Below are positions 1-16,982 of a DNA stretch of 64,000 nucleotides, piece by piece. Below the pieces are notes generated by a model. It did no database searches and had not been told where the DNA came from. It saw nothing but the letters and a program-made list of their open reading frames with translations. Positions within the stretch are counted from its first letter, which is position 1. Each line of letters begins with the position of its first letter. The DNA lies in the NCBI RefSeq assembly GCF_030413635.1, contig NZ_CP129235.1, positions 1 to 64,000 on the forward strand, written 5' to 3'. This DNA is from Planococcus shenhongbingii (lineage in GTDB: Bacteria > Bacillota > Bacilli > Bacillales_A > Planococcaceae). Made by a program: the position numbers and the translations under genes.

Positions 1-52
1 GGATAGTTATTCACGGGCTTGTTTATAAAGGTTATCCACAAGCTGTGATTTT
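1..52. other. oriC, dnaA-upstream edge with DnaA boxes
   Basis: A perfect DnaA box (TTATCCACA) lies at 32-40 and a weaker one (TTATTCACG) at 7-15. In Bacillales a DnaA-box cluster lies on each side of dnaA, so this is probably the right edge of the upstream cluster. The rest of it and the dnaA promoter lie outside the window. Confidence 0.75.
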
Positions 53-100
53 GTGTATGATATACTTAAAAAATATTTTACATATAAAGGAGAAGAGCTA

Positions 101-1447
101 TTGGAACACTTAGACGAACTTTGGTCGAGTGTCTTAGCCCAAGTTGAAACTAAAATCTCCAAACCCAGTTTTGAAACATGGTTAAAATCAACAAAACTTT
201 TATCCTATCAGAATGACACAGTGACAATTTCAGCGCCTAATTCGTTTGCACGTGATTGGTTGGAAAACCATTACGTGCATTTAATTACTGGAATTCTTTC
301 GGATTCTACAGGCAATGATCTGCTGATAAAATTTGTTGTGCCAAAAGATCAGGATATGGACGATTTTCAACTTCCTGCCCCTCGCATAAAACCAGGGCAA
401 AATGAGCATCAGGAATTTCTTCCTGGCATGTTGAATCCAAAATATACATTTGACACATTTGTTATTGGATCCGGCAACCGCTTTGCTCACGCTGCTTCAT
501 TGGCAGTAGCTGAAGCCCCTGCAAAAGCGTATAATCCGCTGTTTATCTATGGAGGAGTAGGACTTGGCAAGACACATTTAATGCACGCAATAGGACATTA
601 TGTCCTCGAACACAACCCGAATGCCAAAGTGGTTTACTTGTCTTCGGAGAAATTCACGAACGAATTCATCAACTCGATTCGTGATAACCAAACCGTTGAT
701 TTCCGCAATAAGTACCGCAGTGTCGATATTCTTTTGATTGATGATATTCAATTTTTGGCCGGTAAAGAACAGACGCAAGAAGAGTTTTTCCATACTTTTA
801 ATACACTGCATGAAGAATCAAAGCAAATCATCATCTCGAGCGACCGGCCTCCAAAAGAAATTCCGACGTTGGAAGATCGCTTAAGATCCCGCTTTGAATG
901 GGGATTAATCACAGATATTACACCGCCGGATCTGGAAACGCGGATTGCAATTCTGCGCAAAAAAGCGAAAGCAGACGGCCTTGATATCCCGAACGATGTT
1001 ATGACGTATATCGCTAATTCGATCGACTCGAATATCCGTGAACTTGAAGGGGCTTTAATCCGTGTTGTAGCTTATTCCTCTTTGATAAACCGTGATATGA
1101 GTGCAGAACTTGCTGCGGAAGCGCTAAAAGATATTATGCCGAACTCCAAGCCTAAAGTTGTCACGATTTTGGACATCCAGCATGCAGTCGGAGATCAATT
1201 TAATGTTAAATTAGAGGATTTCAAAACAAAACGCCGCACGAAAGATATTGCATACCCTCGTCAAGTGGCTATGTATTTATCCCGTGAAATGACGGATTTT
1301 TCTTTGCCTAAAATTGGAGAAGAATTCGGGGGACGCGACCATACGACGGTCATTCATGCCCATGAGAAGATTTCAAAAATGTTGAAAGACAATCAGCAGC
1401 TCCAGCAAGATGTAAAAGATATCAGAAGTGCGCTTGGCAAAGGGTAA
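101..1447 (+). CDS. dnaA: Chromosomal replication initiator DnaA
   Basis: AAA+ protein that binds DnaA boxes, melts oriC and loads the helicase. Seen: an N-terminal domain I (MEHLDELW onward), a variable linker, the Walker A motif GGVGLGKTH at about residues 151-159, Walker B LLIDDIQF, and the domain IV signature [10 protein letters not shown] near the C-terminus. I place the start at the TTG at 101 rather than the in-frame ATG at 53. AAAGGAG at 86-92 sits 8 bases before the TTG, and the resulting 448-aa protein aligns with B. subtilis DnaA from its first residues, whereas the 53 start adds a 16-residue tail with no counterpart. DnaA boxes flank the gene on both sides, consistent with autoregulation known in Bacillales. 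Confidence 0.97.
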   Translation: MEHLDELWSSVLAQVETKISKPSFETWLKSTKLLSYQNDTVTISAPNSFARDWLENHYVHLITGILSDSTGNDLLIKFVVPKDQDMDDFQLPAPRIKPGQNEHQEFLPGMLNPKYTFDTFVIGSGNRFAHAASLAVAEAPAKAYNPLFIYGGVGLGKTHLMHAIGHYVLEHNPNAKVVYLSSEKFTNEFINSIRDNQTVDFRNKYRSVDILLIDDIQFLAGKEQTQEEFFHTFNTLHEESKQIIISSDRPPKEIPTLEDRLRSRFEWGLITDITPPDLETRIAILRKKAKADGLDIPNDVMTYIANSIDSNIRELEGALIRVVAYSSLINRDMSAELAAEALKDIMPNSKPKVVTILDIQHAVGDQFNVKLEDFKTKRRTKDIAYPRQVAMYLSREMTDFSLPKIGEEFGGRDHTTVIHAHEKISKMLKDNQQLQQDVKDIRSALGKG

Positions 1448-1618
1448 TCCACTTGTGGATAACCCAATATTTTAAAGGGCGGCTTGTGCACAGCTTATCT
1501 ACATGTGGATAAGCTGCCTTTATTCAGTAAATCGGGGTTATCCACATATTCACAGCCCCTACTACTATTATTACTTAAAGATCTCTAAATAAAATATATA
1601 TATAAGCGAGGTTCGAGA
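1448..1618. other. oriC: oriC: DnaA-box cluster, unwinding element, DnaA-trio
   Basis: Intergenic origin between dnaA and dnaN. Perfect or near-perfect DnaA boxes are at 1454-1462 (reverse), 1495-1503 (one mismatch), 1504-1512 (reverse) and 1538-1546 (forward), with a degenerate box at 1546-1554. A short GC stretch (1555-1560) follows, then a run of TAC/TAT triplets, CTACTACTATTATTACTT at about 1560-1576, and an AT-rich tract to about 1605. This order (last boxes, GC spacer, DnaA-trio, AT-rich DNA) is the arrangement known for the B. subtilis unwinding region. I infer that DNA opening occurs at about 1560-1605. Confidence 0.88.
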
Positions 1619-2755
1619 ATGAAATTCGAGATAATGCGTGAACGTTTAGTCGAAGGTTTAAATGATGTAATGAAAGCGGTAAGTTCAAAAACAACAATTC
1701 CGATTTTAACGGGAATTAAAATGGACGTTTCTTCAGAAGGTATGAGATTAACTGGCAGTGATTCAGATATCACCATCCAGACGTTCATCCCGGCTGAAGA
1801 AGATGGAGAACAAATCATTCGTGTTACTGAAGGCGGAAGCATTGTACTCCAGGCAAAAGTATTTGGAGAAATTATTCGCAAACTGCCGACAAATGAAGTG
1901 GAAATTGAAATTACAGGGAATTTCCAAACACATATTCGTTCTGGAAAATCTGAATTCCACTTGATCGGTTTGGATGCACTGGATTATCCACAGCTTCCGG
2001 ACATACAAGATGACCGTTTGTTCACCATTCCAGCTGACTTATTAAAAACAATCAATCGTGAAACGGTATTTGCAGTATCAAGTTCAGAAACCCGCCCTGT
2101 ATTGACTGGTGTTCACTGGGAAGTAAAAGAAGGGGAATTGGTTTGTGTAGCGACAGACAGCCACCGTTTAGCACGCCGCAAAACAAAATTGGAAACATTG
2201 CCTGAAGGGGAATACAGTGTTGTAATTCCTGGGAAAAGCTTGACTGAATTGAATAAAATTCTGGATGACAACTCAGACCCTGTTGAAATCGTTATGACGA
2301 ATCAGCAAGTGTTGTTTAAATCCAAACACATTTTGTTCTTCTCCCGGCTGCTTGAAGGCAATTATCCGGACACATCCCGCCTGATCCCATCTGAATACAA
2401 AACAGAAGTGACCGTTAATGGACGTTCATTGCTTCAAGCGATTGACCGTGCTTCACTATTAGCCCGCGAAGAACGCAATAACGTGGTGCGTTTTTCCACC
2501 ACTTCCGGCAACGAAGTAGAAGTTTCTTCTAATTCTCCGGAAGTCGGTAAAGTAGAAGAGCAGCTTCTAGCACAAAGCATTGAAGGCGAAGAGCTGAAAA
2601 TTTCTTTTAGCGCTAAATTTATGATGGATGCTTTAAAAGCAATCGATGGCCAGGACGTTCTAATTCAATTTACTGGGGCTATGCGTCCCTTCATTTTGAA
2701 ATCGGCATTGGATGATTCCATTTTGCAATTAATACTTCCTGTCCGAACATATTAA
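1619..2755 (+). CDS. dnaN: DNA polymerase III beta sliding clamp
   Basis: Ring-forming processivity clamp that tethers PolC/DnaE to DNA and recruits repair factors. The 378-aa protein has the usual family length and begins MKFEIMRERL, matching the Bacillus start. The three clamp folds are evident from conserved stretches such as TTIPILTGI, ATDSHRLARR and the C-terminal LPVRTY, which forms part of the peptide-binding pocket. The ribosome-binding site is weak (GCGAGG). The gene follows oriC directly and ends in its own terminator. A full DnaA box (TTATCCACA, 1984-1992) lies inside the coding sequence. Confidence 0.97.
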   Translation: MKFEIMRERLVEGLNDVMKAVSSKTTIPILTGIKMDVSSEGMRLTGSDSDITIQTFIPAEEDGEQIIRVTEGGSIVLQAKVFGEIIRKLPTNEVEIEITGNFQTHIRSGKSEFHLIGLDALDYPQLPDIQDDRLFTIPADLLKTINRETVFAVSSSETRPVLTGVHWEVKEGELVCVATDSHRLARRKTKLETLPEGEYSVVIPGKSLTELNKILDDNSDPVEIVMTNQQVLFKSKHILFFSRLLEGNYPDTSRLIPSEYKTEVTVNGRSLLQAIDRASLLAREERNNVVRFSTTSGNEVEVSSNSPEVGKVEEQLLAQSIEGEELKISFSAKFMMDALKAIDGQDVLIQFTGAMRPFILKSALDDSILQLILPVRTY

Positions 2756-2773
2756 AAAGAGAAACCACCCTCT

Positions 2774-2800
2774 AGGATAGCCATACAGGCTATCCTTTTT
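2774..2800 (+). terminator. Terminator after dnaN
   Basis: The stem AGGATAGCC/GGCTATCCT at 2774-2796 with a 5-base loop is followed by a T run, giving a clear intrinsic terminator at the end of the dnaN transcript. Confidence 0.85.
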
Positions 2801-2804
2801 ACTT

Positions 2805-2824
2805 TTTACCCTAAATAGGGTAAA
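2805..2824. promoter_or_regulatory. Perfect 20-bp palindrome before yaaA
   Basis: TTTACCCTA and its exact complement TAGGGTAAA are separated by AA, directly after the dnaN terminator and about 40 bases before yaaA. There is no T run after it on either strand, so it looks more like an operator than a terminator. The binding protein is unknown. Confidence 0.5.
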
Positions 2825-2862
2825 GTAGAGGGATAGACTACGAATTGAAGGATGAGTGCATT

Positions 2863-3102
2863 TTGAAAGAAATCGCAATTGACACAGAATTTATCACACT
2901 TGGCCAACTACTTAAAAAGACCGATATTATTAGTTCGGGAGGAATGGCAAAATGGTTTCTCAGTGAACATGAAGTATTTGTGAACGGAGAAGCTGAAGAT
3001 CGGAGAGGCCGCAAGCTGCGTCCAAACGATACGGTAAACATTCCTGAAAACGGGGAGTTTCGTATAGTTGTAGCCGAAGGCATGAGCTTCGATGTGGATT
3101 GA
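2863..3102 (+). CDS. yaaA: S4-domain RNA-binding protein YaaA
   Basis: Small S4-like RNA-binding protein of the YaaA/YlmH-type family, found between dnaN and recF throughout Bacillales. The core [19 protein letters not shown] followed by RRGRKL is the S4 loop expected to contact structured RNA. A ribosome-linked role has been proposed for the family, but none is visible here. I chose the TTG at 2863 (79 aa), preceded by AAGGATG at 2848-2854, because it matches the B. subtilis length. An upstream in-frame TTG at 2845 would add six residues. The 3' end overlaps recF by 11 bases, so the two are probably translated from one message. Confidence 0.85.
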   Translation: MKEIAIDTEFITLGQLLKKTDIISSGGMAKWFLSEHEVFVNGEAEDRRGRKLRPNDTVNIPENGEFRIVVAEGMSFDVD

Positions 3103-4204
3103 CCGCCTTGAACTCTTGAATTATCGGAATTACGAAACATTGGATTTGTCTTTTTCCCCAGAAATCAATGTCTTTATTGGAGAGAACGCTCAAGGAAAGA
3201 CCAATATAATGGAATCATTGTATGTCTTATCTATGGCGAAATCCCACAGAACAACCAATGATAAAGAATTGATACGCTGGGAAGCGGATTATGGTAAAAT
3301 AAAGGCTGATGTTTTCCGTAAATACGGTAAACTGCCTTTGGAAATCATCTTGTCCAAAAAGGGGAAAAAGGCAAAAGTCAATCACTTGGAACAACGGCGG
3401 CTCAGTGATTATATTGGCCAATTGAACGTAGTGATGTTTGCTCCCGAAGACTTGAATTTAGTAAAAGGGAGTCCACAAGTTCGTCGGCGCTTTATTGATA
3501 TGGAAATCGGCCAAATTTCACCCGTCTATTTGCATGACTTGTCAATGTATCAAAAACTTTTAAAGCAACGAAATCATATATTGAAACAAAACTACGGTAA
3601 ACAAGCCATTAATGACGTCATGTTTGATGTTTACACGGATCAGTTTATCGAAGCAGCTGTGAAAGTTATCCGAAAACGCTATCAGTTCATGGAGTTATTG
3701 CAGAAATGGGCTGAACCCATCCATCACGGCATTTCTCGCGGGCTGGAACAACTTCAAATCCGCTATCAACCAATCAGCGGTCTAAAGCCCGAATGGACGC
3801 CTGAAGAGATGGCGTCTTTTTTAGAGCGAAAACTGGCTGAAGTACGAAAACGGGAAATAGAGCGTGGTTTGACACTTGTCGGTCCGCACCGTGATGAATT
3901 ACAGTTTTTTGTCAATGGCTATGATGTCCAGACTTACGGTTCGCAAGGCCAGCAAAGAACCACTGCGCTGTCTTTAAAGCTAGCGGAAATCGAATTGATT
4001 AAGCAGGAAGTCGGAGAAGCACCGGTGCTTCTCTTGGATGACGTTTTATCGGAATTGGATGATTATCGGCAATCTCATTTGTTGAACACCATCCATGGTT
4101 CTGTCCAGACCTTTGTCACAACGACGAGTGTAGACGGAATCCAGCATGAAACCATTCAAAATGCCCGTCTTTTCGAAGTGGCACAAGGGATGGTTAAGGA
4201 GTGA
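3092..4204 (+). CDS. recF: DNA replication and repair protein RecF
   Basis: SMC/ABC-like ATPase that works with RecO and RecR to load RecA on gapped DNA. The 370-aa length equals that of B. subtilis RecF. Seen: the Walker A motif [10 protein letters not shown] near residues 29-38, the ABC signature region [18 protein letters not shown], and Walker [12 protein letters not shown]. The start ATG lies inside the end of yaaA. The stop overlaps the strong AAGGAG that serves the next small gene, so recF and remB look translationally coupled. RecR, its partner, is encoded at 29111-29707. Confidence 0.97.
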   Translation: MWIDRLELLNYRNYETLDLSFSPEINVFIGENAQGKTNIMESLYVLSMAKSHRTTNDKELIRWEADYGKIKADVFRKYGKLPLEIILSKKGKKAKVNHLEQRRLSDYIGQLNVVMFAPEDLNLVKGSPQVRRRFIDMEIGQISPVYLHDLSMYQKLLKQRNHILKQNYGKQAINDVMFDVYTDQFIEAAVKVIRKRYQFMELLQKWAEPIHHGISRGLEQLQIRYQPISGLKPEWTPEEMASFLERKLAEVRKREIERGLTLVGPHRDELQFFVNGYDVQTYGSQGQQRTTALSLKLAEIELIKQEVGEAPVLLLDDVLSELDDYRQSHLLNTIHGSVQTFVTTTSVDGIQHETIQNARLFEVAQGMVKE

Positions 4205-4210
4205 CCGGCT

Positions 4211-4420
4211 ATTTACATCCAGATTGGAAAAAAGCAGACCATCCGCATAATCGACATAATTGCTGTCATTACTTATGAAAACCGGGTGCCGGCTGCTTTT
4301 GTCCAGCTGCTTGTCCCTATAGAGAAAGTAAAATCATATATTGTCACGGATGATTTTACTTATGGCTCGCCTTTGCGGGCCCAAGCCATCTTGAAAAAAA
4401 TTCAGCAACACAAATTATAA
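4211..4420 (+). CDS. remB: RemB/YaaB-like DUF370 protein with ATT start
   Basis: A 69-aa gene begins at an ATT codon. AAGGAG at 4196-4201 is followed by 9 bases and then ATT at 4211. Read from there the protein starts MYIQIGKKQT, matching the MYIxxG opening of B. subtilis RemB (YaaB), and ends with KSYIVTDDFTYGSPLRAQAI, which aligns with the RemB C-terminus. DUF370 proteins are small DNA-binding regulators of matrix and osmoprotection genes in B. subtilis, and RemB occupies exactly this recF-gyrB slot there. No ATG, GTG or TTG fits both the alignment and the ribosome-binding site. The middle of the protein is about 12 residues shorter than in B. subtilis. Confidence 0.82.
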   Translation: MYIQIGKKQTIRIIDIIAVITYENRVPAAFVQLLVPIEKVKSYIVTDDFTYGSPLRAQAILKKIQQHKL

Positions 4421-4458
4421 GTTAGCCAGTAGAAATAGAATGTTGTAAGGAAGAGTAG

Positions 4459-6396
<1,938 letters not shown>

Positions 6397-6426
6397 GCGA
6401 TGTAGAGTTGAGAGGAGGCTGCGGAT

Positions 6427-9009
6427 ATGGCTGAACGGCCTAGCAGTGGTGTTGAAGAAATAAATATAAGTACGGAAATGCGTACGTCATTCTTGGATTA
6501 TGCCATGAGTGTTATCGTATCCCGTGCCTTACCGGATGTGCGTGATGGTCTAAAGCCTGTACATCGCCGCATTCTATATGCAATGCATGATTTAGGGATT
6601 ACTTCAGATAAAGCTTATAAAAAGTCAGCACGTATCGTCGGAGATGTTATTGGTAAATACCACCCTCACGGTGACGTAGCTGTGTATGAAACTATGGTCC
6701 GCATGGCCCAGGATTTCAGTTACCGCTATATGCTGGTTGATGGACACGGAAACTTCGGGTCAGTCGACGGAGATTCAGCAGCTGCGATGCGTTACACGGA
6801 ATCCAGAATGTCGAAAATTTCGATGGAATTATTGCGGGATCTGAATAAAAATACAATTGATTATAGAGATAACTACGATGGCCAAGAAAAAGAACCTGTT
6901 GTTCTGCCAAGCCGATTCCCAAATTTATTGGTTAACGGAACTTCTGGTATTGCCGTCGGAATGGCTACAAATATTCCACCGCATCACTTGGGAGAAACCA
7001 TTGATGGAGTTTTAGCTCTAGCTGAAAACCCAGCGATTACTACAGAAGAATTAATGGAATTTATCCCTGGCCCTGATTTTCCGACAGGGGGCATTATTTT
7101 AGGGCGAAGCGGTATCCGCCGTGCCTATGAAACAGGCAAAGGCTCCATCATGATCCGTTCAGTGGTTGATATCGAAACAAAACCGAATGGCAAAGAAGTC
7201 ATCATTGTCAATGAAATCCCATTCCAAGTGAATAAAGCTCGCTTGATTGAAAAGATTGCGGAACTTGTGCGCGATAAACGAATTGACGGCATCACGGACT
7301 TGCGGGACGAATCTGACCGCAACGGCATGCGCATTGTTATTGAAGTCCGCCGAGATGCGAGCGCAAGTGTTTTGTTGAATAATTTATATAAACAAACGGC
7401 GATGCAAACAAGCTTTGGAATCAATATGCTGGCGCTTGTAGATGGCCATCCGAAAGTTCTCGGCTTAAAAGAAGTGCTTTTTCATTACTTAGAACATCAG
7501 AAAGTAGTTATCCGCCGCCGTACGCAATTTGATTTGGCAAAAGCGGAAGACCGCGCTCATATCTTAGAAGGTTTGCGCATTGCCTTGGATCATATCGATG
7601 CAATTATTGCGTTGATCCGCAGTTCTCAAACGACAGAAGAAGCCCGCAACGGCTTGATGAGTAATTTTGATTTGTCAGAGCGCCAGTCCCAAGCGATTTT
7701 GGATATGCGCCTGCAGCGTTTGACTGGTTTGGAACGCGACAAGATTGAGGAAGAGTATCAAGGTCTGGTTAAGTTAATTGATGAGCTGCGCGAAATTTTA
7801 GCGAATGAATATCGGATTCTTGAAATTATCCGTGAAGAATTGACTGAAGTGAAAGAGCGTTTCAGCGATAACCGCAGAACTGAAATCACTACAGGCGGAA
7901 CTGAGATGTTTGAAGATGAAGATTTAATTCCGGTAGAAGCTTCTGTATTGACATTAACTCATAACGGTTATGTGAAACGGATGCCGGCAAACACGTTCCG
8001 CAGCCAGAATCGCGGCGGCCGCGGCGTACAGGGAATGGGCACCAATGAAGACGATTTCGTTGAGCACATGCTTTATACGTCTACGCACGATACAATCCTG
8101 TTCTTTACGAACAAAGGAAAAGTATATCGCAAAAAAGGCTACCAAGTTCCAGAATATGGAAGAACAGCGAAGGGCCTTCCATTAGTCAACTTGCTGGAAA
8201 TCAGCAAAGATGAAAAAGTAACAGCCGTAATCCGTGTCAAAGAGTTTAAGGAAGATGCGTTCTTCTTCTTTACAACGCGTGAAGGCCTAAGCAAGCGGAC
8301 ACCGGTTTCAAATTATGCCAATATCCGCCAAAATGGTTTGATTGCCATCGGTCTGCGTGAAGAAGATGAACTGATTTCTGTTAAACTGACAGACGGCAAC
8401 CAGGAAATGATCATCGGTACCCGTGATGGTGCACTGATCCGTTTCCCTGAAACCGATATTCGCAGCATGGGACGGACAGCTAGCGGTGTGCGTGGTATCC
8501 GATTGCGTGAAGGCGATAGTGTTGTGGGAATGGAAGTTTTGAATCCAGGAGATAATATTCTGGTCATCACGGAAAAAGGTTATGGCAAACAGACGAAAGA
8601 ATCCGAGTACCGTGTTCAGTCCAGAGGCGGTATGGGTATCAAGACTTGCCAGATTACAGACAAAAACGGACCGCTTGTAGCTGTGCGGACAGTCAATGGA
8701 ACAGAAGACATTATGCTGATCACCATCAATGGTATTTTGATCCGTATGGATGTTAATGATATTTCACAGACTGGCAGAAGCACGCAAGGCGTCCGGTTGA
8801 TCAAACTGGCTGAAGAAGAAACGGTTGCAACAGTAGCACGAGTGAAAAAAGATATTGAAATTCCTGAAGAGGAAGAAGAAGCTGAAGGAGATGCCGATGC
8901 AGCATTGATTGAAGAAAGTGCTGGAGCGGATGTCTATACTGAAGATGAAGTTGTCGCTAATGAAGAGATCGATCATGTAGAAGAAGAAATTGAAGAAGAC
9001 GCAGAATAA
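6427..9009 (+). CDS. gyrA: DNA gyrase subunit A (Val84, acidic tail)
   Basis: Breakage-reunion subunit of gyrase. It lies 30 bases after gyrB behind a strong GAGGAGG, so it is co-expressed with it. The catalytic tyrosine is Y123 (context AAMRYTESR). The quinolone-determining segment reads [10 protein letters not shown], so residue 84, usually serine in Bacillus and Staphylococcus, is valine. The C-terminal beta-pinwheel contains the GyrA box [10 protein letters not shown]. The 860-aa protein is about 40 residues longer than B. subtilis GyrA because of a tail of roughly 50 residues made mostly of Glu, Asp and Ala after KKDIEIPEE. Acidic tails are known to tune supercoiling in E. coli GyrA; a similar role here is inference. 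Confidence 0.97.
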   Translation: MAERPSSGVEEINISTEMRTSFLDYAMSVIVSRALPDVRDGLKPVHRRILYAMHDLGITSDKAYKKSARIVGDVIGKYHPHGDVAVYETMVRMAQDFSYRYMLVDGHGNFGSVDGDSAAAMRYTESRMSKISMELLRDLNKNTIDYRDNYDGQEKEPVVLPSRFPNLLVNGTSGIAVGMATNIPPHHLGETIDGVLALAENPAITTEELMEFIPGPDFPTGGIILGRSGIRRAYETGKGSIMIRSVVDIETKPNGKEVIIVNEIPFQVNKARLIEKIAELVRDKRIDGITDLRDESDRNGMRIVIEVRRDASASVLLNNLYKQTAMQTSFGINMLALVDGHPKVLGLKEVLFHYLEHQKVVIRRRTQFDLAKAEDRAHILEGLRIALDHIDAIIALIRSSQTTEEARNGLMSNFDLSERQSQAILDMRLQRLTGLERDKIEEEYQGLVKLIDELREILANEYRILEIIREELTEVKERFSDNRRTEITTGGTEMFEDEDLIPVEASVLTLTHNGYVKRMPANTFRSQNRGGRGVQGMGTNEDDFVEHMLYTSTHDTILFFTNKGKVYRKKGYQVPEYGRTAKGLPLVNLLEISKDEKVTAVIRVKEFKEDAFFFFTTREGLSKRTPVSNYANIRQNGLIAIGLREEDELISVKLTDGNQEMIIGTRDGALIRFPETDIRSMGRTASGVRGIRLREGDSVVGMEVLNPGDNILVITEKGYGKQTKESEYRVQSRGGMGIKTCQITDKNGPLVAVRTVNGTEDIMLITINGILIRMDVNDISQTGRSTQGVRLIKLAEEETVATVARVKKDIEIPEEEEEAEGDADAALIEESAGADVYTEDEVVANEEIDHVEEEIEEDAE

Positions 9010-9015
9010 TTTTCG

Positions 9016-9043
9016 GCCCGCTGATTTGTCAGCGGGCTTTTTT
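9016..9043 (+). terminator. Terminator after gyrA
   Basis: The 9-bp stem GCCCGCTGA/TCAGCGGGC with a 4-base loop is followed by six T residues. Confidence 0.9.
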
Positions 9044-9445
9044 ATTTGGGCAAAATGAATTCTTCTCTTTTTCAGTGACGGTATTTTAATTGGTTATGTC
9101 TTTGTGATTTTGGTGATACCACGAAAGAGTATCTAAATTCCTGTAAGCAGCTAACCCAAGTCTTTTTTGCGAAAGGGCGAGTAAGATGCAATAGAATGAC
9201 AGAGTTAGCGAATAGTATCTGCACCGGTAAATTTGAATGATATATTTATGTTCTGCGCTCTTCCTTCTATTATAGGCATAGGCGGAATTTTACAGATGAA
9301 AGTTTTATTGCAGCTCAACTATTGGGCTTAAGCAAATCTGCTTGAGAATTTCATCGCAGCCGCTAAAGAAAAACGCTCATAAAATCCAAAAAGTTTCTCG
9401 AAAGAAAAAGAATTTACTTTAAGCAGAAGTTTTTTCGTAAAACAG
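9044..9445. other. Intergenic spacer gyrA to rRNA operon 1
   Basis: About 400 bases without a convincing gene, tRNA or hairpin on either strand. The last 50 bases are AT-rich with A/T runs just ahead of the rRNA promoter and could act as an UP element. In B. subtilis this slot also leads directly into an rRNA operon. Confidence 0.6.
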
Positions 9446-9474
9446 TTGACGCGGAAAGTTAAGCATGGTATATT
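9446..9474 (+). promoter_or_regulatory. Promoter of rRNA operon 1
   Basis: TTGACG at 9446-9451 and TATATT at 9469-9474 are separated by 17 bases, with an AT-rich tract upstream. It is the only strong sigma-A promoter I see for this operon. Confidence 0.82.
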
Positions 9475-9514
9475 AATCAAGTCGCCAATGAGCGCGGCGT
9501 TCACAAAAGAAAAT

Positions 9515-9676
9515 CTGAACCTTGAAAACTGAACAGCAAAACGTCAACGAAATCGCAACGGCCGCGCAAAACGGCCCGCGCAAAAAATTACTGATCAAGC
9601 GTGCTAGATCAAAGCGACTCGTGCATCTTTCGGGATGGCGAGACGCCAGCAGAACATTGAGCAATCAATTTCTTCT
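9515..9676 (+). other. Pre-rRNA leader with 16S processing stem (operon 1)
   Basis: The leader contains an antiterminator-like segment (CCTTGAAAACTGAACAG). GCAAAACGTCAAC at 9536-9548 is perfectly complementary to GTTGACGTTTTGC at 11266-11278 in the spacer. The two can form the long stem that RNase III cleaves to release pre-16S rRNA. From 9515 onward the sequence is repeated in operon 2. Confidence 0.75.
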
Positions 9677-14369
<4,693 letters not shown>

Positions 14370-14422
14370 ATACGTTTGTTTCAACTGTCGCATATCCGGT
14401 TTTGAGGGCGCAAGCACTCATG

Positions 14423-14538
14423 TCCAGTGATGATGGCAAAGAGGCCACACCCGTTCCCATCCCGAACACGGCAGTTAAGCTCTTTTGCGCCAATGGTAGT
14501 TGGGGGTTTCCCCCTGCGAGAGTAGGACATTGCTGGGC
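14423..14538 (+). rRNA. rrf: 5S ribosomal RNA (operon 1)
   Basis: About 116 bases containing CACACCCGTTCCCATCCCGA and GAGAGTAGGACATTGCTGGG, which match the conserved 5S loops. Exact ends are set by alignment to B. subtilis 5S and may shift by 1-3 bases. Confidence 0.95.
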
Positions 14539-14548
14539 CCTGTAAGAA

Positions 14549-14587
14549 GAAAAAGCCGTAGCCGGCATTCCCGGCAACGGCTTTTTT
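14549..14587 (+). terminator. Terminator of rRNA operon 1
   Basis: The stem AAAAGCCGT-AGCCGG/CCGGC-AACGGCTTTT with a short loop and a long T run closes the operon. Confidence 0.92.
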
Positions 14588-14719
14588 GTGTTTTCTTTTA
14601 CAACAGAGCTAAGGCTTAAAAAATATTAAACTGTTTATATTTTACTAGCTACATGACCATATTTCTTGTATATCTATCTTCTAAGTTATAATCTAAAGAA
14701 AATTGAAAGGGTGGATTGA

Positions 14720-15196
14720 ATGAGCGCTCTTTATGAATATGAAGTAACTAAAGCAAATGGGGAAAAGGAATCATTAGCAAGATTTAAAGGGCAGCCTTTA
14801 ATTATTGTCAATACTGCCAGCAAATGTGGGCTTACTCCTCAATTTGAAGAATTGCAAAGCCTTTATGAAAAATACAAAGATCAAGGCCTCCAAATATTAG
14901 GTTTTCCAAGCGGTCAATTTAATGATCAGGAGTTCCACAACCAAGATGAAACAATGGAGTTCTGCAAAGTGAATTATGGAGTCACTTTTCCGATGTTCGC
15001 AAAAGTAGATGTAAAAGGAAGCGATGCCGATCCTTTATTCACATATTTAACTTCTAAGCAAAAGGGTTTACTGACGGACAGCATCAAATGGAATTTCACG
15101 AAGTTTCTTGTAGACCGTGAAGGAAATGTAGTAAAACGGTATGCTCCTCAAACAACACCAAAGAAGATGGAAGAAGATATTAAAAAGCTTTTGTAA
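14720..15196 (+). CDS. Thiol (thioredoxin-type) glutathione peroxidase
   Basis: Cytosolic peroxidase that reduces hydroperoxides, most likely with thioredoxin as the donor as in other bacterial members (BsaA family). The 158-aa protein has the peroxidatic Cys36 in NTASKCGLTPQ and Cys82 in MEFCKVNYG at the position of the resolving cysteine of yeast Gpx3. The WNFTKF catalytic motif is intact. The usual FPCNQF motif reads FPSGQF, so the cysteine-asparagine pair is replaced by Ser64-Gly65 while the catalytic Gln66 remains. AAAGGGTGG precedes the ATG. The gene sits alone between the rRNA operon and guaB, where B. subtilis has yaaC. A TATAAT-like box lies at 14687-14692 without a good -35. Confidence 0.88.
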   Translation: MSALYEYEVTKANGEKESLARFKGQPLIIVNTASKCGLTPQFEELQSLYEKYKDQGLQILGFPSGQFNDQEFHNQDETMEFCKVNYGVTFPMFAKVDVKGSDADPLFTYLTSKQKGLLTDSIKWNFTKFLVDREGNVVKRYAPQTTPKKMEEDIKKLL

Positions 15197-15233
15197 TGCA
15201 CTATTCGGAATATTTTTTCTTATTCATGTTTTC

Positions 15234-16768
<1,535 letters not shown>

Positions 16769-16863
16769 AAACTTGAAATCAGTCTTTAAAAAATAGTAGA
16801 TTGCCAACTTTTCTAAAGAAGGAATTTTCCTAATGAAGAAGTTAAATCTGAATCGTACCTTTT

Positions 16864-16907
16864 AGCACCCTTAATCGCCTAAATTTAGGCGTGAAGGGTG
16901 CTTTTTT
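16864..16907 (+). terminator. Terminator after guaB
   Basis: A long two-part stem, AGCACCCTT with AAGGGTGCT outside and CGCCTAAATTTAGGCG inside, is followed by TTTTTT. Confidence 0.9.
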
Positions 16908-16982
16908 CATATTTTTGCTACGGGACTTATATAATATGATAAAATGGCATGGGGAAACTTACAGATGGAGGTATTTAATTAA

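Noticed and set aside
53..100. N-terminal extension of DnaA from ATG 53
   Set aside because: No ribosome-binding site before it, no alignment to DnaA, and a good AAAGGAG serves the TTG at 101.
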